The notes under the pieces are model-generated. The model made no database searches, had not been told where the DNA came from, and worked only from the letters and a program-made list of their open reading frames with translations. Shown piece by piece: positions 47,965-60,000 of a stretch of DNA of 64,000 bases. The number at the start of each line of letters is the position of its first letter. Positions within the stretch are counted from its first letter, which is position 1. The DNA is taken from positions 7,016,017 through 7,080,016 of the forward strand of contig NZ_JQML01000001.1 of NCBI RefSeq assembly GCF_000744705.1. The letters are read 5' to 3'. This stretch comes from Streptacidiphilus albus JL83. GTDB lineage: Bacteria; Actinomycetota; Actinomycetes; Streptomycetales; Streptomycetaceae. The position numbers and the translations under genes were made by a program.

Positions 47965-49224
47965 TCAGGCCGGGGCCGCCGCCTCGGTGGACTCCAAGGG
48001 TTCCAGGACGACCGGCAGTTCGACGTAGCCGTTGACGATGACCGAGGTGATCCGCTCCGGCGACCGCTCCGGCTCGGCCAGCGCCAGCCGCGGGAAGCGG
48101 GCGAGCAGCGTGCCCAGCGCGATCCGGGTCTCCAGCCGGGCCAGCGGCGCGCCCAGGCAGAAGTGCGGGCCGTAGCCGAAGGCCAGGTGGTCCTTGTCCG
48201 GGCGCAGCGGGTCGAAGGTGTCGGGGGCGTCCGGGTGGGCCTCGGGGTCCCGTCCGGCGGCGGCGAAGTTGGTGATGATCGCCTCGCCCTTCCGGATCAG
48301 CACGCCCTCGCCCAGGTCGATGTCCTCGACCGCGTACCGCAGTGGCACATAGGTCACCGGGCCCTCGTGCCGCAGGGTCTCCTCGACCACGGCGTCCAGG
48401 GTGATGTCGCCCCGCTGGAGCAGGTCGAGGTGCCCGGGGTGGGTGAGCAGCTCGTGGACGGCGTTGGTGATGAGGTTCACGCTGGTCTCGAAGCCGGCGC
48501 CGATCATCAGGAAGAACACGGCGTGCAGCTCGTCCGGGGCGAGCCCGGGTTGCTCCGAGTCGGACGGGGCGATCAGGTCGCTGGTCAGGTCCGGTCCCGG
48601 GAACCGAAGCTTGTGGTCGACCAACTCGGCCAGCGTCCGGTGCAGTTCCTCCAGCACGGCGATGTTCCGCTCGGGCGGGAGGGTGCTGTCCAGGGTCTGG
48701 TCGATCACCCTCCCCAGGGGGGCCCGCATGGGCGTGGGGACGCCGAAGAGGTCGCAGATGACGGTCATCGTCAGCGGCAGGGCGAGCCTCGCCCGGATGT
48801 CGACCGCTGTTCCGGCCGGGAGTTCGGCGAGGCCCTGCACCAACTGGTCGGCGGTGGCCTGGATCTGCGGCTCCAGTTCGGCCACCCGGCGGACGGAGAA
48901 GCCGGGCGCGACCCGGCGCCGCTCGCGCCGGTGCTCCTCGCCGTAGAGGTTGACGAAGTTCTCCTGGAGGGCGATGGCCGCCAGCGGCCAGCCGTCGGGC
49001 ACCTCGGCCAGGGCGGCCCAGTGCCGGCGCGGGTCGCGGGAGACCCGGGGGTCGCTGGTCAGCGCCCGGATCACGCTGTGCCGGGTGACCGACCAGGCCG
49101 TCATCCCGGCCGGGAGCCGGACCAGGACGGCCGGCCCGGCTGTGCGAAGCCGCGCGGCCTCGTCGTGGGGCGTGCGGGAGTTGACGTCCAGGATCGGGCA
49201 GGAGCGGTCGGAGGACGGCGTCAA
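47965..49224 (-). CDS. cytochrome P450
   Basis: A 419-residue soluble class I P450. All hallmarks are present: the I-helix FLMIGAGFETSVNL (about 239-252) with the AGxxT Thr, the ExxR in EETLRHEGP (about 285), and the heme loop FGYGPHFCLGAPLARLE near 357-373 with the thiolate Cys. It resembles bacterial CYP105/107-type enzymes of secondary metabolism. No electron-transfer gene or biosynthetic genes are adjacent, so the substrate is unknown. ATG 49224; convergent with the PARG gene (18-base gap). Confidence 0.9.
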   Translation of the reverse strand: MTPSSDRSCPILDVNSRTPHDEAARLRTAGPAVLVRLPAGMTAWSVTRHSVIRALTSDPRVSRDPRRHWAALAEVPDGWPLAAIALQENFVNLYGEEHRRERRRVAPGFSVRRVAELEPQIQATADQLVQGLAELPAGTAVDIRARLALPLTMTVICDLFGVPTPMRAPLGRVIDQTLDSTLPPERNIAVLEELHRTLAELVDHKLRFPGPDLTSDLIAPSDSEQPGLAPDELHAVFFLMIGAGFETSVNLITNAVHELLTHPGHLDLLQRGDITLDAVVEETLRHEGPVTYVPLRYAVEDIDLGEGVLIRKGEAIITNFAAAGRDPEAHPDAPDTFDPLRPDKDHLAFGYGPHFCLGAPLARLETRIALGTLLARFPRLALAEPERSPERITSVIVNGYVELPVVLEPLESTEAAAPA

Positions 49225-49390
49225 GGGAGGCTCCTCGGGGCGAGAGCGCGACGGAGCAACGGGGTCCGGGACTCCTTCCCGGACCTGGACCGTTCGTACA
49301 GCAGAGCGACCGGTCCCTCACTTTCTACGACCCCTCCTGATGGGCTGTCAACGAGGCCCGGACCGGGTGGGGCACAGGGGTCGGCAGTGG

Positions 49391-49446
49391 ACGAACGAGG
49401 TGCGGGCGGGGTGCGAACGAGGTGCGGACGGGGCGCGGGCGGGGCG
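49391..49446 (+). repeat. 11-base imperfect tandem repeat in a divergent promoter region
   Basis: About four units of the form GTGCGGRCGGG / GTGCGAACGAG follow one another (49391-49446) in the gap between the divergent P450 and methyltransferase genes. They may be a regulatory site or simple slippage. Confidence 0.55.
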
Positions 49447-49493
49447 TTGAGGAGGGCTGGGCGAGGCACTGGGATCGGGGATACTCCTCGGTC

Positions 49494-50234
49494 ATGACGA
49501 TCTACGACACCATAGGCGCGACCTACACCAGCACCCGGCGGCCCGACCCACGGATCGGCGCGCAGATCCACGCGGCGCTGGGCGACGTCCGGACCGTGGT
49601 CAACGTCGGTGCGGGCACCGGCTCCTACGAGCCGGAGCAGACCGTGCTCGCGGTCGAGCCGAGCGCGGTGATGATCGCCCAGCGCCCGGCCGGCTCGGCA
49701 CCGGTCGTCCGGGGCGTGGCCGAGGCCCTGCCGCTGGCCGACGGATCGGCCGACGTGGTGATGGCCCTGCTCACCGTGCACCACTGGACCGACCTGGAGG
49801 CCGGCATCGCCGAGCTGCGCCGGGTGGCCCGGCGCCGGATCGTCCTGCTGACCTGGGACCAGGCCGTCACCCGGGAGCTGTGGCTGCTGCGCGACTACCT
49901 GCCGGAGGCGGCGGCCTTCGACGACGACCGGGCCGTCCCGGTGGACCGGCTGGCCGAGCTGCTGGGCGCGCAGCGGGTCGAGCCGGTGCGGATCCCGCAC
50001 GACTGCACCGACGGCTTCGGCGCGGCCTTCTGGCGGCGGCCGGCCGCCTACCTCGACCCGGTGGTCCGGGCCGGGATGTCGATCCTGGCGCAGACCGGTG
50101 AGGACGTGATCGCGCCGGGTCTGGCCCGGCTGGCCGAGGACCTGTCCTCGGGACGCTGGCAGGAGCGCCATGCCGAGCTGTTGGAGCTGGACGAGACCGA
50201 TGTCGGCTACCGGCTGCTGATCGCCGACCTGTGA
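49494..50234 (+). CDS. SAM-dependent methyltransferase (class I)
   Basis: A 246-residue class I methyltransferase: motif I VVNVGAGTGSYE (about 37-48), the acidic AVEPSAVMIAQRP motif II (about 56-68), EALPLADGSADVVMALLTVHHW (about 76-97, motif post-II/IV) and ELRRVARRRIVLLTWDQ. It matches the Methyltransf_11 type. The substrate cannot be told; similar proteins in streptomycetes are unlinked to clear pathways. ATG 49494; 75 bases before the APH-family gene. Confidence 0.88.
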   Translation: MTIYDTIGATYTSTRRPDPRIGAQIHAALGDVRTVVNVGAGTGSYEPEQTVLAVEPSAVMIAQRPAGSAPVVRGVAEALPLADGSADVVMALLTVHHWTDLEAGIAELRRVARRRIVLLTWDQAVTRELWLLRDYLPEAAAFDDDRAVPVDRLAELLGAQRVEPVRIPHDCTDGFGAAFWRRPAAYLDPVVRAGMSILAQTGEDVIAPGLARLAEDLSSGRWQERHAELLELDETDVGYRLLIADL

Positions 50235-50309
50235 GCCCGGTCCGGGCAGCGACGTCCGCGCACCGTGAATCCAGGGGCCCGGCGGGCGGCGCTCTGGCAG
50301 GATCGGCGC

Positions 50310-51257
50310 ATGCCGCGCCACGACCCAGTGCCTCCGCCCGTCGTCCCGCCCGGTCTCGCCGCCGCCTGGGGCGGGGACGAGTGGCGGGCGTGGATCGAGG
50401 CGCTGCCCGGTCTGGCCCTCGCCTTCCTCGACCGCTGGCAACTGCGGCCGGACGGCCCGCCCGCGCACGGGGTGATCGCGATGGTGCTGCCGGTCGTCGG
50501 CGCGGACGGGAGCCCGGCGGCGCTCAAGCTCCAGCGGGTGGACGAGGAGACCCGGGGCGAGCCGTCGGCGCTGCGGACCTGGGACGGCCGGGGCGCCGTC
50601 CGGCTGCTCGACAGTGACCCCGAGTCCGGCACCATGCTGCTGGAACGGCTGGACGCCGGGCGGTCGTTGGAGACGGAGCCGGACGAGCTGACGGCGCTGG
50701 GCACCCTCGCCGGGCTGCTGGAGCAGCTGTCCGGGTACCCGGCCCCGGCCGGGCTCCCGCGGCTGGCCGACCGCGGTGCGGCCATGCTCGACCGGGTGCC
50801 GCAGGTGCTGTCCCGGCTGGCCGACGCCGCCGACCGGCGGCTGACGGCGGACTGCGCCGCCGCGCTGCGCGAGGTGCTGGACCGCCCCGGCGACCGGCTG
50901 CTGCACTGGGACCTCCACTACGGCAACGTCCTCGCCGCGCCGCCCGAGGCGCAGCGGGCCGGACGGGCCCCGTGGCTCGCCATCGACCCGAAGCCGCTGG
51001 CCGGCGACCCGGGCTTCGAGCTGATGCCGGCCCTGGCCAACCGCTGGGAGGACGTCGTCGCCACCGGCGACGTGGCCGCCGCCGTCCGCCGCCGCTTCGA
51101 CCTGCTCACGGAGGCCGTCGGCCTGGACCGGGCGCGCGCACGGCGCTGGACGCTGGCCCGGGCGCTGCAGCGAACGCTCTGGAAGGTCGAGTCCGGCGAG
51201 ACCGCCCTCTCGACCCGGGACCGGGCCGTCGCCCTTGCCCTGCGGGCCGGTTGCTGA
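50310..51257 (+). CDS. aminoglycoside/hydroxyurea phosphotransferase-family kinase (APH(6)-like)
   Basis: A 315-residue kinase-fold protein. The family features are AALKLQRVDEETRGEPSALRTW (ATP lysine, about 71-90), LLHWDLHYGNVLA with the catalytic Asp (about 196-208) and WLAIDPKPLAGDPGFEL (metal Asp, about 222-238). The GDPGFEL ending is characteristic of the streptomycin 6-phosphotransferase/hydroxyurea kinase branch. It may confer low-level aminoglycoside modification or phosphorylate a metabolite. Motifs are complete. ATG 50310. Confidence 0.85.
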   Translation: MPRHDPVPPPVVPPGLAAAWGGDEWRAWIEALPGLALAFLDRWQLRPDGPPAHGVIAMVLPVVGADGSPAALKLQRVDEETRGEPSALRTWDGRGAVRLLDSDPESGTMLLERLDAGRSLETEPDELTALGTLAGLLEQLSGYPAPAGLPRLADRGAAMLDRVPQVLSRLADAADRRLTADCAAALREVLDRPGDRLLHWDLHYGNVLAAPPEAQRAGRAPWLAIDPKPLAGDPGFELMPALANRWEDVVATGDVAAAVRRRFDLLTEAVGLDRARARRWTLARALQRTLWKVESGETALSTRDRAVALALRAGC

Positions 51258-51356
51258 TCGGCCGCTGATCGGCCGCGGTACCACCGGAAGGTGAAGTCCG
51301 ACCTGGTCCTGGACACTTCGCCGGTCCGGGTCGGCCGGAGCTCGTAGAATCGGCGG

Positions 51357-53528
<2,172 letters not shown>

Positions 53529-53562
53529 CCCCACCGGCGACGCCGCAGCGTCGGGCGGCGCA

Positions 53563-54786
53563 TCAGACGGACGCGGTGCTGCGCCGCCACCGCCACTCGC
53601 CGAGACACGACAGCACCGTGACGGCGCTGAAGCCGGCGCCCAGGGCGCACACTCCGCTCCACCCTGCGTGGGCCCACACGACGGAGGTCAGCGCGGACCC
53701 GACGACACCGCCGAGGAAGTACGTCGTCATGTAGACGGAGTTCAACCGGCTGCGCGCCTCGGGTTCGAGCGCGTACACCACGTTCTGGTTGCTGATGTGG
53801 ACGGTCTGCACGGCCAGGTCCAGCACCAGGACCCCGATGAGCAGCCAGACCAGGTCGTGGCCGCCGGCGGTCAGGAGCGACCAGGAGGCCAGCAGGACGA
53901 CGGCGCCGGCCCTGGTCACGGTCTGCACCAGGCCCCGGTCGGCCAGTCGTCCGGCGGCCGACGCGGCGGCGGCTCCGGCGGCCCCGGCCAGGCCCATCAG
54001 CCCGATTTCCGCGGTGGACCAGCCGTACGGCGGTCCGGACAGCAGGAAGGTCAGTGACACCCACAGCACCGTGAACGCCCCGAAGCTGGACGCGCCGGTC
54101 AGCGTCCGCCAGCGCAGCACCGGGTGCTCGCGCCACAGCCGGGCCATCGAGCGGAACGCGGAGCGGTAGGAGGCCTGCCCGGCGGCGGGGAAGGGCGGCA
54201 GGGCACGGCGGAGCAGCAGGGCCATGGCGACCATCAGCACGGCGTTGACCCAGTAGACGGTGCGCCAGCCGCCGAGCGAGGCGAGGCCGCCGGCGGCCGT
54301 TCTGGCCAGCAGGATGCCGAGCAGCAGTCCGGTCATCACGGTGCCCACGGCCCGACCGCGCACCTCGGGCGCCGCCATCGTAGCGGCGAACGGCACCATG
54401 ACCTGGGCGCCGACCGAGCACAGCCCGGTCAGCGCGAGTCCGGCGAAGAGCGCGGGGGTGTTCGGCGCGGCGGCGATGACGGCCAGGCCGACGGCGGTGG
54501 CGGCGCACAGGGTCGCGGTCAGCCGCCGGCGCTCCAGCAGGTCGCCCAGGGGCACGATCAGGACCAGACCGCAGACGTACCCGATCTGGCTGACGGTCAC
54601 CACGAGCGCGGCGGTCCCCGAGCTCAGGCCGAACCGCCGGGCCATGGTGTCCAGGAGCGGCTGTGCGAAGTAGTTGCCGGCCACCGAGAGGCCGGTGGCC
54701 GTGGCCATGAGCACCAACGTGGGGCGGGTGATGCCGCCGGTGCCGTGCCCGGCGCCCGGCACCGGCGGTGTCGTCGGGGAGTTCAT
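53563..54786 (-). CDS. MFS transporter
   Basis: A 407-residue membrane protein with 12 predicted helices and MFS traits (LVLIVPLGDLLERRRLTATLCAATAVGLAVIAA; AARTAAGGLASLGGWRTVYWVNAVLMVAMALLLRR). It resembles bacterial proton-antiport efflux carriers of the YnfM type. ATG 54786 gives a short cytoplasmic N-terminus. It begins 38 bases after the P450 stop on the same strand, so the two are probably co-transcribed; the P450 may make or modify a compound that this carrier exports. Confidence 0.88.
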   Translation of the reverse strand: MNSPTTPPVPGAGHGTGGITRPTLVLMATATGLSVAGNYFAQPLLDTMARRFGLSSGTAALVVTVSQIGYVCGLVLIVPLGDLLERRRLTATLCAATAVGLAVIAAAPNTPALFAGLALTGLCSVGAQVMVPFAATMAAPEVRGRAVGTVMTGLLLGILLARTAAGGLASLGGWRTVYWVNAVLMVAMALLLRRALPPFPAAGQASYRSAFRSMARLWREHPVLRWRTLTGASSFGAFTVLWVSLTFLLSGPPYGWSTAEIGLMGLAGAAGAAAASAAGRLADRGLVQTVTRAGAVVLLASWSLLTAGGHDLVWLLIGVLVLDLAVQTVHISNQNVVYALEPEARSRLNSVYMTTYFLGGVVGSALTSVVWAHAGWSGVCALGAGFSAVTVLSCLGEWRWRRSTASV

Positions 54787-54824
54787 GGGGCCTCTGCTGG
54801 GAGCGTGCGGGGGTGGGTTGTCCC

Positions 54825-56027
54825 TCACCAGGTGACCGGGAGGCTGGTCGGGCAGGCGAAGAAGCCGCCGTCGGCCTTCTGCACCTGCTCCGGCTCCACC
54901 GAGAGCCGCAGCCCGGCGAGGCGTTCGAAGAGCACGGTGAAGACCGTCGCCAGGACGACGGGGGCCAGCACCGAGCCCAGGCAGAAGTGCGGGCCCGCGC
55001 CGAAGAAGACGGACCCCTTCTCCGCCCGGTGGATGTCGAAGACCTCGGGATCGGTGAATTCGCGGGGGTCGTGCGCTGCGGCGAGCGTGGAGGTTATGAC
55101 GCCCTCGCCCTTGGATATCTGCAGGCCGTGGCGTTCGGCGTCCTCCAGCGCGACCCGGGGGAAGTTGGTGATGCCGTTGTTGTGGTAGCGCAGTACCTCC
55201 CGCACCGCCTCGGGCCAGAGCCCGGGATCGCGTTTGCAGTCCGCCAGTTGGTCGGCGTGCAGCAGCAGGGTCATGATGCCCACGGTGAGCGGGGGGACGA
55301 GCGGGTCGGTCACGTTCATCAGCAGCAGCCCGGTGGTGCCCACGGCCTCCTGCCTGGTGATCGTCCCCTCGCCCGCCGCTCGCGCCAGCGTGGCGACCAG
55401 CCCGGAGGCGCCCGCGCGGTCCACCAGGCGGCCGGCCAGCTCCGACAGGTCGGCAGTGGCCGAGGCGATCTGCCGCCGGCTGCCGAGCAGGTCCAGCTGC
55501 CGGCGGATCCGCTCCCGCATCCAGGCGTGTTCGTCGAGGCTGATGCCCATCACGTCCCCGGCCAGTCGGGCCACCAGCGGCTCGCTGAAGTCGCTGACCA
55601 GGTCCGCGTCCGAACCGCGCGCCTCGATCCGGTCGAGCAGGTCGTGCGCGTGGCGCTGCGCGGTGACCTTCCACTCGTCGACCGAGCGTCGGGTGAAGTA
55701 GGAGCCCAGCACGGTGCGGACCCGGGTGTGGTCGGGGCCCTCCATGTTGAACAGCGAACCGTCGACCGAGGTGAGGTCGTCCCCGGCCATCCGGGGGGCC
55801 TCGGGAAAGACCAGGTCCCGGGAGAACCGCGGATCGTGCATCACGAAGCGCACGTCGGCGTAGCGCGTGACCAGCCAGAGCCGGGTGCCGCTCGGCATCT
55901 GGACCGGGCAGAGCGGGCGGTGGTCGCGTAACTCGGCCAGGACCGGCGGAACAGTGAAGAGCGGTCCTGGCGGGAAGTCCTGGGGAACCTTCAGGACATC
56001 CGCTTCGGGCAGGTCGATGACAGCCAC
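54825..56027 (-). CDS. cytochrome P450 with atypical I-helix
   Basis: A 400-residue P450. The ExxR is in EAVREVLRYHN (about 276-286) and the heme loop is SVFFGAGPHFCLGSVLA (about 340-356), with the thiolate Cys. The I-helix reads LLLMNVTDPLVPPLTVGIM (about 232-250): the usual AGxxT is replaced by NVTDPLV, so the oxygen-activating Thr is missing or shifted, as in some P450s that catalyse unusual reactions. Expected partners are a ferredoxin and reductase encoded elsewhere. The MFS gene is next in the operon. ATG 56027. Confidence 0.88.
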   Translation of the reverse strand: MAVIDLPEADVLKVPQDFPPGPLFTVPPVLAELRDHRPLCPVQMPSGTRLWLVTRYADVRFVMHDPRFSRDLVFPEAPRMAGDDLTSVDGSLFNMEGPDHTRVRTVLGSYFTRRSVDEWKVTAQRHAHDLLDRIEARGSDADLVSDFSEPLVARLAGDVMGISLDEHAWMRERIRRQLDLLGSRRQIASATADLSELAGRLVDRAGASGLVATLARAAGEGTITRQEAVGTTGLLLMNVTDPLVPPLTVGIMTLLLHADQLADCKRDPGLWPEAVREVLRYHNNGITNFPRVALEDAERHGLQISKGEGVITSTLAAAHDPREFTDPEVFDIHRAEKGSVFFGAGPHFCLGSVLAPVVLATVFTVLFERLAGLRLSVEPEQVQKADGGFFACPTSLPVTW

Positions 56028-56133
56028 AGCGCCTCCGCACCAGATCCGTACGTACCGGGAGCATCACTCTAGGTGATCAACTTTGGGTCATCAAGGTCCC
56101 CCGGGTCGCCACCCGGGCGGCGCCGGAAAAGGG

Positions 56134-56167
56134 CTGTGGCCCGGCAGGGAGTCCTGCCGGGCCACAG
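56134..56167. terminator. terminator downstream of the cyclophilin gene
   Basis: CTGTGGCCCGGCAGG / CCTGCCGGGCCACAG, a 15-base perfect stem with a GAGT loop, 32 bases past the cyclophilin stop (minus strand). It can also insulate the P450 promoter. Confidence 0.85.
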
Positions 56168-56199
56168 GTGCTGTGGATGGTGCCGGAGCCGGTCCGGGC

Positions 56200-56697
56200 C
56201 TAGAGGGCGCCGGAGTCGGCGATGGTGATCTTGGCCTTGGTCTTGCCGCTCTGGGTGCCGTAGCCCTCGATCTTCATGACCAGGTCCAGGCTCTCCTGGT
56301 CGGCGGTCTCGCCGAAGACGACGTGCTTGCCGTCGAGCCAGCCCGGGGCCATGGTGGTGATGAAGAACTGCGAGCCGTTGGTGTTCGGCCCGGCGTTGGC
56401 CATCGAGAGCAGGCCCGCCTTGGTGTGCTTGAGCTGGAAGTTCTCGTCGGCGAACTTCTCGCCGTAGATGCTCTTGCCGCCCGTGCCGTTTCCGGCGGTG
56501 AAGTCGCCGCCCTGGAGCATGAAGCCCGGGATGACGCGGTGGAAGGAAGAGCCCTTGTAGCCGAAGCCGTGCTCGCCGGTGGCCAGCGCGCGGAAGTTCT
56601 CCGTGGTCTTCGGGACCACGTCGTCGAACAGGTTGAAGGTGATGCGCCCGGCGGGGACGTCGTCGATGGTGATGTCGAAGTAGACCTTGGTCGTCAT
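56200..56697 (-). CDS. cyclophilin-type peptidyl-prolyl cis-trans isomerase
   Basis: A 165-residue cyclophilin: [20 protein letters not shown], then [26 protein letters not shown] (active-site His/Arg/Phe/Gln), [11 protein letters not shown] and [11 protein letters not shown]. All catalytic residues (Arg in FHRVIP, Phe in GFMLQGG, and Trp-Leu-Asp-Gly-Lys-His) are present. It is a cytoplasmic protein-folding helper. ATG 56697 (MTTKVYF) is chosen; three residues further upstream another ATG is in frame. Confidence 0.96.
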   Translation of the reverse strand: MTTKVYFDITIDDVPAGRITFNLFDDVVPKTTENFRALATGEHGFGYKGSSFHRVIPGFMLQGGDFTAGNGTGGKSIYGEKFADENFQLKHTKAGLLSMANAGPNTNGSQFFITTMAPGWLDGKHVVFGETADQESLDLVMKIEGYGTQSGKTKAKITIADSGAL

Positions 56698-57063
56698 GTG
56701 TCCCATTTTCGCACTCTCCGGCCCCGGCGGTCGCTCCGGGTGTCCTGTGTCGCGCCGACTGTGCCCGGGCGGCGCCTTCGGGCCGTCCGTTCGGACGGCT
56801 TTCGGCGGCCCGTCGGCCGCCGAACCGGGATTGGTCCGTACCAAGGGTTAAGGTCGGCCGTCCGGACCCCGTACGAATGATGGCGATCGCTCAAACACCT
56901 TGCTCAGAGCCCTGGATGGGCTCGCGACGGTATGTACGTGCAGGCCACACTGGTGGCCATCCGGAGCGCGGGACACCGCCGGGCACCGGATCCCCGCACG
57001 CCCCGGCCACCGCCGAGGGGGTCGGCGGTCGCGGTGGACGCCCACGCCAGAAAGGGGACGCGA
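56698..57063. other. divergent promoter region between cyclophilin and the type VII secretion locus
   Basis: 366 bases without a convincing gene. Both flanking genes read away from it, so it must hold promoters for cyclophilin (left) and eccC (right). GGTTAAGG-like and TTGCTCAG sequences are visible near 56848-56905 but no hexamer pair is convincing. Confidence 0.4.
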
Positions 57064-60000
57064 GTGAGCACGCTTCCCGCCAAGCGCGGACCCCGGGCCA
57101 CCGGCCCGGAGATGCCCGAGGGGCAGATCGAGCTGGCCGAGCCGCCGGTCATGGGCGAACCGGCCGGGGCCGACTTCGGCTCGGCGCTGATGTACCTGCC
57201 GATGGCGCTCGGCACCGGTGCGATGGTGCTGATGTTCTCCATGCGCAGCGCCGGGACCACGACCTACATGATGTCCGGGATGATGGGCGTCTCCATGGTC
57301 GGCATGACCATCAGCCAGATGGGGCGGACCAGCGGCGAGCGCCGCCGCCGGATGCGTGCCGAACGCCGGGACTACCTGCGCTACTTGACGCAGAAGCGGA
57401 AGCAGGCCCGGCAGGCCGCGAGCGAGCAGCGGGCCGCGCTGCTCTGGGACAACCCGCCCCCCGCCGAGCTGTGGGCGCTGGCGCGCGGGCCCCGGCTGTG
57501 GGAACGGCGGCCGGGACACGAGGACTTCGCCCGGATCCGGATCGGACTCGGGCTGCGCCGGGCCGCGTTGGAGTTCCTGCCGCCGCAGACCCGGCCGGTG
57601 GAGGACCTGGAGCCGCTGACGGCGGTGTCGCTGCGCCGCTTCACCAAGGCGCACCAGACCGTGCCCCGGCTGCCGATCCCGGTCTCGCTGCGCCGCTTCA
57701 CCAGCGTCGAGCTGGCCGGGGACGCCGGCTCCGCGCTCGGCCTGCTGCGGGCGCTGGTCGGACAGCTGGCGGTGCTCCACTCGCCGGACGAGCTGCGGAT
57801 CGCGGTGCTGGGCAGCGAGGCCGGGCTGGCCGAGTGGGACTGGCTGAAGTGGCTGCCGCACAACGCCCACCCGGACGAGGAGGACGCCGCCGGACCGGTC
57901 CGGCTCGCGGCCGGCAGCCATGACGCGCTGCTGGAACTGCTCGGTCCGGACGTCAGGGACCGTCCCGACCACGACCCGGGCGCCTCGCCCAGCGTGGCCG
58001 AGCCGTTCGTGGTGGTGCTCGCCCAGGGCGTGCGGATACCCGAGTCCTCCCGGCTGCTGACCGGGGGGCTGCGGAACGTGGTGCTGCTGGACGCGACCGG
58101 GGCGATGACCGGCGGACCGAAGGTGCTGCGGCTGACGGCGCGCGAGGGCGTGGTGGAGTTCCCGGCCGGCGAGGACACCGTCTCGGCCGCCGCCGACTCG
58201 CTCAGCGCCGCCGGGGCCGAGACGCTGGCCCGGGCCCTGGCCCCGATGCGCACCGGCGGCAGCGTCGACCTCTCCGACCGCGCCCTGGACGCCGACCTCG
58301 ACCTGGTCACCCTGCTCGGCATCCGCGACCCCCGCAGCTTCGACGTGGCCGGCAAGTGGCGGCCCCGCCAGGCGCAGTCGGCCCGGCTGCAGGTGCCGAT
58401 CGGGGTGACCGAGGACGGCGAGGTGGTCGAGCTCGACCTCAAGGAGTCCGCCCAGGGCGGGATGGGCCCGCACGGCCTGCTGATCGGCGCGACCGGCTCC
58501 GGCAAGAGCGAGCTGCTGCGGACGCTGGTCATGGGTCTCGCGGTCACCCACTCGTCCGAGGTGCTGAACCTGGTCCTGGTGGACTTCAAGGGCGGTGCGA
58601 CCTTCCTCAACATGGACCGGCTGCCGCACACCTCCGCCGTGATCACCAACCTCGCCGACGAGATCCACCTGGTCGACCGGATGCGGGACTCCATCAACGG
58701 CGAGATGATCCGCCGTCAGGAACTGCTGCGCGAGGCCGGTTTCTCCTCGCTCTTCGAGTACGAGAAGGCGCGCGGGGCCGGAGCCAACATCACCCCGCTG
58801 CCCTCGCTGCTGATCATCGTCGACGAGTTCTCCGAACTGCTGGCCACCAAGCCGGAGTTCGTCGACCTCTTCGTCTCCATCGGCCGCCTCGGCCGCAGCC
58901 TCGGGGTCCATCTGCTGCTCGCCTCGCAGCGGTTGGACGAGAGTCGGATCCACAAGGTGGAGGGCCACCTCTCCTACCGGCTCGCCCTGCGGACCTTCTC
59001 CTCGATGGAGTCGCGCAGCGTCATCGGCGTCTCCAGCGCCTACGAGCTGCCCTCGGCCCCCGGCAACGGCTATCTGAAGATCGACACCACCAACCTGGTC
59101 CGCTTCAAGGCGGCCTACGTCTCCGGCGCCGCGCCGGAGCCGAACGGCCCGGCCGAGGGGGCGGGGGAGTGGACGGCGCAGCAGGAGGTCGTCCCGTTCA
59201 CCCTGGAGCAGCAGGGCGCGCTGCTGTCCGAGCGGCTCGGCGAGCAGGCGGCGGAGCGCGCGGCGGCGGCCGAGCTGAGCCGGCAGGCGGCGCGTCCGGC
59301 GGCCCGGGAGGAGGGCCAGGGCGAGGACCAGTCCGGCGCCGAGAGCCTGCTGGACGTGCTGATCGGACGGCTGGAGGAGGCAGGACCGCCGGCCCGCCAG
59401 GTCTGGCTGCCGCCCTTCGCCGAGGCCCCCAGCCTGGACCAGCTGCTGCCCGGGATCGTGCCGGACCCGGTGCGCGGCATGGGCGCGCTGGACTACCCGG
59501 CGCTGGGCTCGCTGCGGGTCCCGCTGGGCATGGTCGACCGGCCCTTCGAGCAGCTGCGCGAGCTGCTGGTGGCCGACCTCTCCGGGGCCGACGGCCACCT
59601 CGGCCTGGTCGGCGCGCCGCAGACCGGCAAGTCGACGCTGCTGCGCACCCTGATCCTGTCGCTGGCGCTCACCCACACCCCGGCCGAGGTGCAGTTCTAC
59701 TGCCTGGACTTCGGCGGCGGCGGCCTGGTCTCCACCTCCGGACTGCCGCACGTCGGCTCGGTCGCCACCCGGCTGGAGCGCGACCGGGTGCTGCGGACCG
59801 TGGCCGAGCTGACCCAGCTGCTGGAGCGGCGCGAGCAGGAGTTCACCGGGCGCGGCCTGGAGTCGATGGCCGCCTACCGCGCGCTGCGCGCCCGGGGCGA
59901 GATCGACGACCCCTACGGCGACGTCTTCCTGGTCGTCGACGGCTGGTTCACGCTCCGCCAGGACTATGAGGACCTGGAGCCCCGGGTGATCGAACTCGCC

